Positions 5,695 through 12,551 of a stretch of DNA of 12,551 nt are shown in pieces (the stretch's first letter is position 1; each line of letters begins with the position of its first letter). The DNA is from an uncultured Collinsella sp. (lineage in GTDB: Bacteria > Actinomycetota > Coriobacteriia > Coriobacteriales > Coriobacteriaceae). The notes beneath the pieces were generated by a model. It was not told the DNA's origin, did no database searches, and was given only the letters and a program-made list of their open reading frames with translations. The DNA is taken from the NCBI GenBank assembly GCA_902492825.1, contig CABUMZ010000045.1, positions 1-12,551 on the forward strand, given 5' to 3'. Made by a program: the position numbers and the translations under genes.

Positions 5695-6312
5695 ATGAAC
5701 CGCTTCATCGACATCAACCCGGAGAGGTGCATCGGCTGCGGAACATGCCAGTCCGCCTGTGCCGACGCCCACCGGATGCAGGGTCTTCAGGATACGCCGC
5801 GCCTGGCGCTCGTGAAGACCGGCGGTATTTCGGCCGCCCTTGCCTGCCACCATTGCGAGGGTGCCCCCTGCGCCGAGGTCTGCCCGGTGAATGCCATCGA
5901 GCACGATGGCGATCGCATCCACGTCAAGGAGCAGGAGTGCATCGGGTGCAGGCTGTGCGCCATCGCGTGCCCCTTCGGAGCCATCCATCCCGATGGCACG
6001 TCTATCGCCGGTGTCGCAGGCATGTGCGACCCGACGCCTTCGTATCCTAAGTCCCTGAGCAGCCTGCTTACGTGGGCTCCCGGCCAGTACACCTGCGCTG
6101 TCAAGTGCGACCTGTGCGCCTTCGATCCGGACGGTCCGCATTGTGTGGCGGCGTGCCCCACCAAGGCGCTGACCGTCATGGGCGGCGCGGCCGATCGCGA
6201 GCTCGACGAGGCCAAGCGCCTGCGCTCGATCGAAAACGGTCCGGTCGTCGACGTTACCGCTGTGGCCCAGGGCCTGTCCGAGAAAGCAGAAGGGAGCGTA
6301 AACAATGGATAG
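5695..6312 (+). CDS. hyfA: Hydrogenase-4 iron-sulfur subunit HyfA (HycB-like)
   Basis: At 205 aa it has the same length as E. coli HyfA and opens in the same way (MNRF...CIGCGTCQSACADAHRMQGLQDTPRLAL). Four cysteine groups, C12/15/18/22, C51/54/59/63, C82/85/88/92 and C128/131/140/144, should bind four [4Fe-4S] clusters. The stretch between the third and fourth groups (about 100-125) is longer than in HydN, as in HyfA, and contains SLLTWAPG, like the LLRWEPG of E. coli HyfA. It would pass electrons from FdhF or HydN to the hydrogenase arm. ATG 5695 is preferred over GTG 5689: AAGGAAG lies just upstream, and the family start fits. The 3' end overlaps hyfB by 8 bp (ATGGATAG), implying translational coupling. 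Confidence 0.9.
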   Translation: MNRFIDINPERCIGCGTCQSACADAHRMQGLQDTPRLALVKTGGISAALACHHCEGAPCAEVCPVNAIEHDGDRIHVKEQECIGCRLCAIACPFGAIHPDGTSIAGVAGMCDPTPSYPKSLSSLLTWAPGQYTCAVKCDLCAFDPDGPHCVAACPTKALTVMGGAADRELDEAKRLRSIENGPVVDVTAVAQGLSEKAEGSVNNG

Positions 6313-8323
6313 CATGACGCTGTTTATCGCATCGCTTGCCGTCTCGTGCATCGGTGCGCTCGCCTCGGTTCTGCTGATCAAGGCCGATAACGCCGCCAAG
6401 ACCGCCGGCTGCCTTATCGGTGCCGTCGCCGCGGTGCTTTCGTTTGTGGCCGGTATCCAGGCCGTGCTGGGCGATGTCACGTCGGTCGACACCATCGTGT
6501 TTTTCCCGTTTGCCCATTTCCAGCTGCTGCTCAATCAGCTGTCCGGCCTGTTCGTGGCGCTCATCTCGGTGCTTGCGTTTGCCGGTTCGATCTACGGTCT
6601 CAACTACTTTGATGAGTACCCGGGCAAAAAGGGCCGCGCCGGCTTCTTCTTTAACACCTTCGTGGCGTCCATGATGCTCGTCATCACCGCCGACAACGTG
6701 TTTTGGTTCCTGGTCGCCTTTGAGCTCATGTCGCTTACCTCGTACTTCCTGGTCGTGATCGAGGAGAACGAGAACTCCATCCATGGCGGTTGGCTCTACT
6801 TTGTGATCGCGCACGTGGGCTTTGTGCTCATCATGGCGAGCTTCCTCACCATGACCAACTTTGCCGGTGGCTCGTTTGCCTTTGCGGATTTCCGCGCCAC
6901 GCAGTTTAGCCCCGCGGTCGCATCCGTGTGCTTCGTGCTCGCCTTCTTTGGCTTTGGCGCCAAGGCCGGTATCATCCCGCTGCACGGCTGGCTGCCCAAG
7001 GCACATCCCGAGGCGCCGTCCAACGTGTCGGCCCTCATGTCCGGCGGCATGATCAAGATCGGTATCTTCGGCATCCTCAAGGTTGGTCTCGACCTGCTCT
7101 CCGCCTCGGGCGTTCAGGTCTGGTGGGGCCTTATGGTCATGGTCTTCGGTGCGATCTCGTCGGTCCTCGGCGTGGCCTTCGCCCTGCAGGAGCATGACAT
7201 CAAGCGCCTGCTGGCCTATCACTCCGTCGAGAACATCGGCATCATCCTGCTCGGCGTCGGCGCCTCCATGGCCGCTATGGCGCTCAACTCGGTCGGCATC
7301 GCCGTCCTGGCTCTGATGGCCGCCCTCTATCACACGTTTAACCACGCGATGTTTAAGGGCGAGCTGTTCTTGGGGGCCGGTGCGCTGCTGTACTCCACGG
7401 GTACGCGCAATATGGAGAAGATGGGCGGCCTGTTCCGTCGTATGCCGGCTACGGCCATCTGCTTCCTCGTCGGCGCGCTTGCCATCTCGGCCATCCCGCC
7501 CTTCAACGGCTTTGTGTCCGAGTGGTTTACCTACCAGTCGTTGTTTAACGCCGCCATGCAGGGCGACAAGGCCGTCATGATCGTGGCCGTGTTCGCTGCC
7601 GTCGCGCTTGCCATTACCGGCGCTCTGGCTGTCACGTGCTTCGTCAAGGCCTATGGCGTCTCCTTTGCCTCCGCGCCCCGTTCCGAGGCTGCGGCCAATG
7701 CCAAGGAGGTTCCCGCCCCCATGGTGTTCGCGCAGGGCCTGCTCGCGGCCATCTGCGTCGTGCTGGGCATTGGCGCTCCCGTGATCGCGCCCGTGCTGGT
7801 CGATGTCGCCGCGTCCGTGCTGCATCCGTACGGTGGCGTGTTTGCCGCCGAGGGCATGGAGCTCATGAACCAGTACTCCGGCGCTGCCACCTCCACGCCC
7901 GCGATCGCTATTGCGCTCGTGGTGCTCGTCGGTCTTGCCTGCGGTTATCGCAAGCTCAAGACCGTCGGCAAGGTGCAGAAGTCCCAGCCGTGGGCATGCG
8001 GCTATGCTCCCAACGAGCATATGCCCGTCGTGGCCACGACCTTTGCCTCCGAGGTGTCCTGGTTTATGCAGCCGCTCTACACGCTGCGCGACCGCTGCAC
8101 GGCCGTCTGCTGGTCCATCGCGCACTTCTTCCAGAAGCTCACCGGTGTGGCCGAGGCTGTGGAGCCCGTACCCGACAAGGTTCTCGTCGATGCCCCGCAT
8201 AAGGGTGTCGAGAAGCTCGCCGACCTCGCGACTAAGCTCGAGGGTGGCAACTACAGCATCTATATCTGCTACATCGTCGCGGCACTCGTGGTGTTCCTCG
8301 TGCTCGCCGTGCAAATGGGTTAA
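6305..8323 (+). CDS. hyfB: Hydrogenase-4 membrane subunit HyfB (NuoL/M-like antiporter-type)
   Basis: This 672-aa integral membrane protein, the same length as E. coli HyfB, is made of many hydrophobic helices. It shows proton-channel signatures of the NuoL/NuoM/Mrp family: E140 in FWFLVAFELMSLTSY, K220 in FGFGAKAG, then H227 and PLHGWLPKAHPEAPSNVSALMSGGMIK (read in parts) with K251, and HDIKRLLAYHSVENIGII. A NuoL-type long lateral helix is not obvious, but the C-terminal part (about 540-670) has a soluble stretch and a last membrane helix. It would form part of the ion-translocating membrane arm. The start overlaps the end of hyfA; hyfC follows after 12 bases. HycC of FHL-1 is shorter (about 608 aa), supporting the Hyf assignment. 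Confidence 0.92.
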   Translation: MDSMTLFIASLAVSCIGALASVLLIKADNAAKTAGCLIGAVAAVLSFVAGIQAVLGDVTSVDTIVFFPFAHFQLLLNQLSGLFVALISVLAFAGSIYGLNYFDEYPGKKGRAGFFFNTFVASMMLVITADNVFWFLVAFELMSLTSYFLVVIEENENSIHGGWLYFVIAHVGFVLIMASFLTMTNFAGGSFAFADFRATQFSPAVASVCFVLAFFGFGAKAGIIPLHGWLPKAHPEAPSNVSALMSGGMIKIGIFGILKVGLDLLSASGVQVWWGLMVMVFGAISSVLGVAFALQEHDIKRLLAYHSVENIGIILLGVGASMAAMALNSVGIAVLALMAALYHTFNHAMFKGELFLGAGALLYSTGTRNMEKMGGLFRRMPATAICFLVGALAISAIPPFNGFVSEWFTYQSLFNAAMQGDKAVMIVAVFAAVALAITGALAVTCFVKAYGVSFASAPRSEAAANAKEVPAPMVFAQGLLAAICVVLGIGAPVIAPVLVDVAASVLHPYGGVFAAEGMELMNQYSGAATSTPAIAIALVVLVGLACGYRKLKTVGKVQKSQPWACGYAPNEHMPVVATTFASEVSWFMQPLYTLRDRCTAVCWSIAHFFQKLTGVAEAVEPVPDKVLVDAPHKGVEKLADLATKLEGGNYSIYICYIVAALVVFLVLAVQMG

Positions 8324-8335
8324 GGAGGGGAGAGC

Positions 8336-9262
8336 ATGAACAACATCGTACTTGCCGTTCTGCAGGGCGTGGTCGTTATGGCCGTCGCGCCGTTCTTCTC
8401 CGGTCTCGGTCGCGTTATCCGCGCCAAGATGCACAACCGTCGCGGCCCCAGCATCATGCAGGACTACCGCGACCTGGCCAAGCTCTTTGCGCGCCCCGAG
8501 TCCCAGAGCAAGGATGCGAGCTTTGCGCTGCGCATCATGCCGCCGCTGTTTTTCGCCGTCGCCTTTATGCTCGCGATGGGCCTGCCGCTCTTTACGGCAC
8601 AAAGCCCCATCCCGGTCTTTGGTGACGCCATCACCATCATGTACAGCCTGGCGCTCGCCCGCTTCTTCTTCGCCCTCTGCGGTGTGGATTCGTCCAACGC
8701 CTACGCCGGTATCGGCGGCGTCCGCGAGCTGCTCATGAGCGTGCTCATCGAGCCGTCCATGCTGCTGGCGCTGTTTGCCGCCGCCCTGGTGTGCGGTTCC
8801 ACCGACATCGCCACCATGGGTCAGCACATCATGACGGGCGCCATCGACGCGCCGGTCGCCGTGATCCTCGCCGGCATCGCCTTTGCGATTGCCTGCTACA
8901 TGGAACTCGGCAAGCTGCCGTTTGATCAGGCCGAGGCCGAGCAGGAGCTTCAGGAGGGCCCGCTCGCCGAGCTTTCCGGCCCGTCGCTTGCGATGGCCAA
9001 GCTCGCCATGTCCATGAAGCAGGTCCTGGTCGTCGCCTGGTTCTGCGCGATCTTCGTCCCCTGGGGCGAGCCCGCGACCGTGGGCGCCGCCGCTGTTCTG
9101 GGTGCAGTCATCTTCCTGGTGAAGTGCCTGATCGATTTTGTCGTATGCGGCGTGATCGAGAACTCCTGCTCGCGCTCGCGTTTTAAGGTGCTTGGCAATC
9201 AGACCTGGGCCGTCGTGGGCATCGCCGTTCTGGCGTTTGTCTTCGTGGTCGTCGGCGTGTAG
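8336..9262 (+). CDS. hyfC: Hydrogenase-4 membrane subunit HyfC (NuoH-like)
   Basis: This 308-aa membrane protein is homologous to HycD/HyfC and NuoH, the subunit that anchors the peripheral arm to the membrane arm. Diagnostic motifs are RAKMHNRRGPSIMQDYRDLAKLF near residues 28-50 (read in parts) and the acidic loop GKLPFDQAEAEQELQEGPLAELSGP, which corresponds to the conserved Glu-rich loop of the family. E. coli HyfC is about 315 aa, so this is full length. The start follows GGAGGGG by 6 bases; hyfD begins 15 bases after the stop. Confidence 0.92.
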   Translation: MNNIVLAVLQGVVVMAVAPFFSGLGRVIRAKMHNRRGPSIMQDYRDLAKLFARPESQSKDASFALRIMPPLFFAVAFMLAMGLPLFTAQSPIPVFGDAITIMYSLALARFFFALCGVDSSNAYAGIGGVRELLMSVLIEPSMLLALFAAALVCGSTDIATMGQHIMTGAIDAPVAVILAGIAFAIACYMELGKLPFDQAEAEQELQEGPLAELSGPSLAMAKLAMSMKQVLVVAWFCAIFVPWGEPATVGAAAVLGAVIFLVKCLIDFVVCGVIENSCSRSRFKVLGNQTWAVVGIAVLAFVFVVVGV

Positions 9263-9277
9263 GAGAAGGGAGAAACA

Positions 9278-10735
9278 ATGTCATTTGCAGTCAGTCTGTC
9301 CCTTCTCGGCTTGGTCGCTATCGCGGCCCCGATGGTGGCCTCGGTGCTCGTCGCCCTGTTCCCCCGTCCGTACGCCAAGTGGTTCAGCGTTTTGGGTGCC
9401 GCCGTCTCGACGGTCTGCACCATCGCCCTCGCCGCGAATTTCGCTGGCGCCGGCATGCCCGACACGCAGGTCCCCCTGATCTCGTTTGGGCAGACCCTCG
9501 TCATGGGATTCACCTTCGATCGCATGAGCACGCTGCTTGCGCCCGCCTTTGTGGGTATCGGCCTGCTTGTCGTGATCTATTCGATTCCCTATATGAGCGA
9601 GAATAACCGTGAGCATCCCGACGCACCGCGTCGTCGCTTCTACGCGTACCTCGCGACCTTCATTGGCGCCATGGCCGGCCTCGTGTACAGCTCGACCCTT
9701 TTGGGCCAGCTCGTGTTCTTTGAGATCACGGGTGCGTGCTCTTGGGGCCTCATTAGCTACTACATGACGCCTACGGCCAAGAAGGCCGGCATGAAGGCCC
9801 TGATCATTACGCATATCGGTGCGCTCGGCCTGTATCTGGGCGCCGCCATCGTGTTTGCCCATACCGGTACCTTCGCCATTACCGCGATTGCCGGCCTCGA
9901 CGCCAAGCTCAAGGCTATCGTCCTTTTGCTCGTGCTGTTTGCGGCCTGGGCCAAGTCCGCACAGGTTCCCATGTACATGTGGCTGCCTTCGGCCATGGAG
10001 GCGCCGACGCCTGTTTCGGCCTACCTGCATGGCGCCTCGATGGTCAAGGTCGGCGTGTGCGTGTTCGCGCGTGCACTCGTCTCTGCCGGCGAGATTCCCG
10101 AGATCGTGGGCTGGGTTGCCATTATCGACGCCATGGTCACCATGCTCTTTGGTTTCCTTATGTACCTGCCGCAAAAGGACATGAAGCGTCTGCTGGCCTT
10201 CTCCACGATCGCCCAGCTCTCCTACGTGTTCTTTGGTCTGGGCCTTTCGGTCTTTGGTAGCCAGCTCGCCTTCGATGGCGCCGTGTGCCACATCTTTAAC
10301 CATGCCTTCGCCAAGACGCTGTTCTTCCTGATCGCCGGTTCGTTCTCCTTTACGCTCGGCACGCGTATGCTGCCCAAGCTTCGCGGCATCGTAAAGAAGT
10401 ACCCGATCTCGGGCGTGGGCTTTGGTGTCGCGGCACTCGCTATTGCCGGCGTGCCGCCCATGAACACGTTCTTCTCGAAGTTCCAGATCATCGCCGGCGG
10501 CTTCTCTGTGGGTGCCGGCAATGTCGCGATCCTGGTGCTCGTGTGCATCATGGTTGCCGAGACCGTCGCCACCTTCGCCTGGTTCCTCAAGTGGATGGGC
10601 TATTGCCTGCCCGGCGAGCCGAGCGAAGAGGTCGCTGCGGGAGCCCCGCTTCCCCGCGCGATGGCGTTCGTGTTCATCGTGCTCATCATCATGGTCATCG
10701 TCAGCGGCCCGCTTTCGGCCAGCTGGATCGGTTAG
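9278..10735 (+). CDS. hyfD: Hydrogenase-4 membrane subunit HyfD (NuoL/M/N-like antiporter-type)
   Basis: This 485-aa polytopic membrane protein is close to the E. coli HyfD length (about 479). Antiporter-family residues are in place: E149 in LVFFEITGACSWGLISYY, K226 in AAWAKSAQVPMYMWLPSAMEAPTPVSAYLHGASMVK (read in parts) with K257, and KDMKRLLAFSTIAQLSYV. HyfD, HyfE and HyfF are absent from the simpler Hyc (FHL-1) complex, so its presence marks this as FHL-2/hydrogenase-4 type with an extended pumping arm. The ribosome binding site GGAGAAGGGAG precedes the ATG; hyfE follows after 13 bases. Confidence 0.92.
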   Translation: MSFAVSLSLLGLVAIAAPMVASVLVALFPRPYAKWFSVLGAAVSTVCTIALAANFAGAGMPDTQVPLISFGQTLVMGFTFDRMSTLLAPAFVGIGLLVVIYSIPYMSENNREHPDAPRRRFYAYLATFIGAMAGLVYSSTLLGQLVFFEITGACSWGLISYYMTPTAKKAGMKALIITHIGALGLYLGAAIVFAHTGTFAITAIAGLDAKLKAIVLLLVLFAAWAKSAQVPMYMWLPSAMEAPTPVSAYLHGASMVKVGVCVFARALVSAGEIPEIVGWVAIIDAMVTMLFGFLMYLPQKDMKRLLAFSTIAQLSYVFFGLGLSVFGSQLAFDGAVCHIFNHAFAKTLFFLIAGSFSFTLGTRMLPKLRGIVKKYPISGVGFGVAALAIAGVPPMNTFFSKFQIIAGGFSVGAGNVAILVLVCIMVAETVATFAWFLKWMGYCLPGEPSEEVAAGAPLPRAMAFVFIVLIIMVIVSGPLSASWIG

Positions 10736-10748
10736 GAGGTAGAACGAC

Positions 10749-11402
10749 ATGGGTTATTCGATCGTCAACATCCTTGGCGGCCTTCTGATCGTCACGTCCA
10801 CCATGGTGGTCGTCTCCAAGAACATCAAGCACGCCATCCGCTGGTATGCGGTGCAGTCGCTGGTGCTCGTGGGACTGCTCGCTACGCTCGGTGCCACCAC
10901 CGATGCGCAGGAGCTGCTTATGTGGGCCGGATCTGCCTTTATCACCAAGGTCGTCCTGGTCCCTTATATCCTCAACCGCGCATACAAGAAGATGGGCGAG
11001 CCGAGCGACGCATCACTCAAGGCCGGCCTTAAGCCCGCGTGGGCCATCTGCATCATCGCCGTGGAGGTCGCGATTTGCTTTGCCGTCGTAACGCAGATCA
11101 GCCTTCCCACGGCCGAGGTCGCAACGCCTGCGCTCGCTATTAGCTTCGCTCACTTCTTTGTGGGCCTCACCTGCATCATCTCGCAGCGCAACATCATGAA
11201 GCAGATCTTTGGTTACTGCCTTATGGAAAACGGCAGCCACGTGACGCTCGCGCTTTTGGCCCCCACCGCTCCCGAGATCATCGAGATCGGTATCGCCACC
11301 GACGCCATCTTTGCCGTCATCATCATGTCCATCGTCGTGCGTCGCATTTGGGACGACTCCCACTCGCTCGATGCGCGCGACCTGTCCGAGCTGAGGGGGT
11401 AG
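10749..11402 (+). CDS. hyfE: Hydrogenase-4 membrane subunit HyfE (NuoK-related)
   Basis: This 217-aa membrane protein matches the E. coli HyfE length (216). It begins with a membrane helix (IVNILGGLLIVTSTMVVVS), then KNIKHAIRWYAVQSLVLVGLL and a later LMENGSHVTLALLAPTAPEIIEIG region typical of HyfE. The family combines NuoK-like helices with extra segments and is found only in hydrogenase-4/FHL-2-like and related group 4 complexes. The ribosome binding site AGGAGGT is 11 bases before the ATG. Only 3 bases separate it from hyfF, suggesting coupled translation. Confidence 0.92.
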   Translation: MGYSIVNILGGLLIVTSTMVVVSKNIKHAIRWYAVQSLVLVGLLATLGATTDAQELLMWAGSAFITKVVLVPYILNRAYKKMGEPSDASLKAGLKPAWAICIIAVEVAICFAVVTQISLPTAEVATPALAISFAHFFVGLTCIISQRNIMKQIFGYCLMENGSHVTLALLAPTAPEIIEIGIATDAIFAVIIMSIVVRRIWDDSHSLDARDLSELRG

Positions 11403-11405
11403 TCC

Positions 11406-12551
11406 ATGGAAACGTTGATTCTCGCCCTGCTCGCGACTCCTTTGGTGTTCTCGCTGGTTATGGCGTTTTTGCCCAAGAACACGTCCTATAACGTGTTTGC
11501 CGGTCTCAACCTGGTCTCCGTCGCAGCCGTCCTGGTGCTGTCGATTATGACGGCCGGTGACGTCCTTATGAGCGGCGAAACCGCGAGCGCTCTTGGCCTG
11601 TGGTTCCACCTCGATTCGCTGGGCGCCATCTTTGTGCTGCTCATCGGCTTTATCGGTTTTCTTACGGGGCTGTTCTCGCTGCCCTATGTAAAGGCCGATA
11701 TCGAGGAGGGCTCCATGCCCGCCGAGCGCGCCAAGCAGTATTTTGCACTGTTTAGTCTGTTCGTGTTTACCATGCTGCTCGCGTGCCTGTCCAACAACAT
11801 GATCCTCGCGTGGGCCGCCGTGGAGGCAACCACGCTTTCCACCGTGTTCCTGGTGGGTATCTACAAGAACAAGACGGCCCTCGAGGCTTCTTGGAAGTAT
11901 GCGATGGTCTGCACCGCCGGCGTGGCCTTCGGCCTGTTCGGTACGCTGCTGATCTACGCCAACGCCGCCGACGTGATTCCCAACGCCCACGAGGCCGCGT
12001 TCCTGTCGTGCGTGCTGCCGTATGCCGACAAGTTCGACCCGACGCTCATGCGCCTCGCCTTTGCGTTTATCGTGATCGGCTTTGGCACCAAGGCCGGCCT
12101 GTTCCCCATGCACACTTGGCTGCCCGATGCCCACTCCCAGGCCCCGAGCCCTGTCTCGGCCCTGCTCTCGGGCGTGCTGCTTAAGTGCGCCATGCTTGTG
12201 ATCATGCGCTTCTACGGCTTTACTATCCAGGCCGTGGGCGCCGAGTATCCGCAGCTTTTGCTGTTGATCGTCGGCACGCTGTCCATTTTGGTGGCGGCAC
12301 TTTCGATGTTTCGCCAGGACGACCTCAAGCGCCGCTTTGCGTATTCGTCTGTGGAGAACGTGGGCGTTATCGCCCTGTGCCTGGGTATCGGCGGCCCGCT
12401 GGGTATCGCCGCGGCCCTGCTGCACTGCGTGTTCCACGGCTTTACCAAGACGCTTGCCTTCTGCGTGTCCGGCAACATCCAGCACGCCTTTGGCACGCGT
12501 AGCCTGGCCAAGATCCAGGGCGTCGTCGAGGTTGCCCCCGCAACCGCCGCG
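11406..12551 (+). CDS. hyfF: Hydrogenase-4 membrane subunit HyfF (NuoL/M-like), 3' end outside window
   Basis: The first 382 codons are present and open to the window edge; E. coli HyfF is about 526 aa. The protein has multiple hydrophobic helices, E140 in NMILAWAAVEATTLSTVFLVG, K229 in GFGTKAGLFPMHTWLPDAH, then SQAPSPVSALLSGVLLK with K260 and FRQDDLKRRFAYSSVENVGVI. These are the channel residues of the antiporter family and the specific HyfF wording (WAAVEATTLSTV). The start ATG follows GAGGGGG and lies 3 bases after the hyfE stop. The hydrogenase large and small subunits (hyfG, hyfI) and hyfH are expected next but are not in the window. Confidence 0.92.
   Translation, partial: METLILALLATPLVFSLVMAFLPKNTSYNVFAGLNLVSVAAVLVLSIMTAGDVLMSGETASALGLWFHLDSLGAIFVLLIGFIGFLTGLFSLPYVKADIEEGSMPAERAKQYFALFSLFVFTMLLACLSNNMILAWAAVEATTLSTVFLVGIYKNKTALEASWKYAMVCTAGVAFGLFGTLLIYANAADVIPNAHEAAFLSCVLPYADKFDPTLMRLAFAFIVIGFGTKAGLFPMHTWLPDAHSQAPSPVSALLSGVLLKCAMLVIMRFYGFTIQAVGAEYPQLLLLIVGTLSILVAALSMFRQDDLKRRFAYSSVENVGVIALCLGIGGPLGIAAALLHCVFHGFTKTLAFCVSGNIQHAFGTRSLAKIQGVVEVAPATAA

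Noticed and set aside
3877..6534. 885-aa open frame on the minus strand across fdhF and hyfA
   Set aside because: It is antisense to fdhF and hyfA, which have clear family motifs throughout. Long antisense frames are expected opposite GC-rich coding DNA, and its translation shows no recognisable domain.
6254..8827. 857-aa open frame on the minus strand across hyfB and hyfC, and similar frames at 9281-10750 and 11013-12485
   Set aside because: Same codon-shadow effect opposite membrane-protein genes. The products are His/Asp/Gly/Arg-rich with no fold signature and no ribosome binding site sense.
1..12551. CRISPR arrays, insertion-sequence transposases, rRNA
   Set aside because: No regularly spaced direct repeats, transposase-like frames or rRNA motifs were found.

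Overview
The window looks like high-GC chromosomal DNA from an anaerobic actinobacterium, most plausibly a gut Coriobacteriia of the Collinsella type. This is an inference from codon and base use, a tRNA-Gly with encoded CCA, and a selenocysteine formate dehydrogenase joined to a hyf-type hydrogenase operon. No marker gene fixes the species.

Left part (1-2480): the 3' part of a tRNA-Gly(TCC) gene and its terminator, followed by an accessory region transcribed leftward. It holds a 335-aa protein with an AbiEi-like N-terminus and a DUF559/Vsr-like nuclease C-terminus, then a two-gene toxin-antitoxin module: a RelB/DinJ-type ribbon-helix-helix antitoxin overlapping a PIN-domain toxin. Two copies of a long palindromic repeat (147-213 and 1456-1524) flank the nuclease gene. 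The 3' end of the PIN gene carries a perfect 23-bp tandem duplication that shifts its reading frame.

Middle part (2433-2812): a roughly 380-bp divergent intergenic region. Its left side carries the toxin-antitoxin promoter and a palindromic operator candidate. Its right side carries an 11-bp-arm palindrome and a GC-rich structured leader whose alternative pairings could hide or expose the ribosome binding site of the next gene.

Right part (2813-12551, rightward): a formate hydrogenlyase locus of the FHL-2 type: hydN-like ferredoxin, fdhF, then hyfA, hyfB, hyfC, hyfD, hyfE and the start of hyfF. fdhF reads through an in-frame TGA at codon 140, the same codon as the Sec of E. coli FdhF, and a SECIS hairpin follows it. 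Formate is oxidised by FdhF; electrons pass through polyferredoxins (HydN/HyfA) toward the hydrogenase subunits, which should lie past the right edge. The complex-I-like membrane subunits HyfB-F could couple H2 evolution to ion pumping. A strong hairpin with a T-rich tail between fdhF and hyfA may partly separate expression of the dehydrogenase from the hydrogenase.
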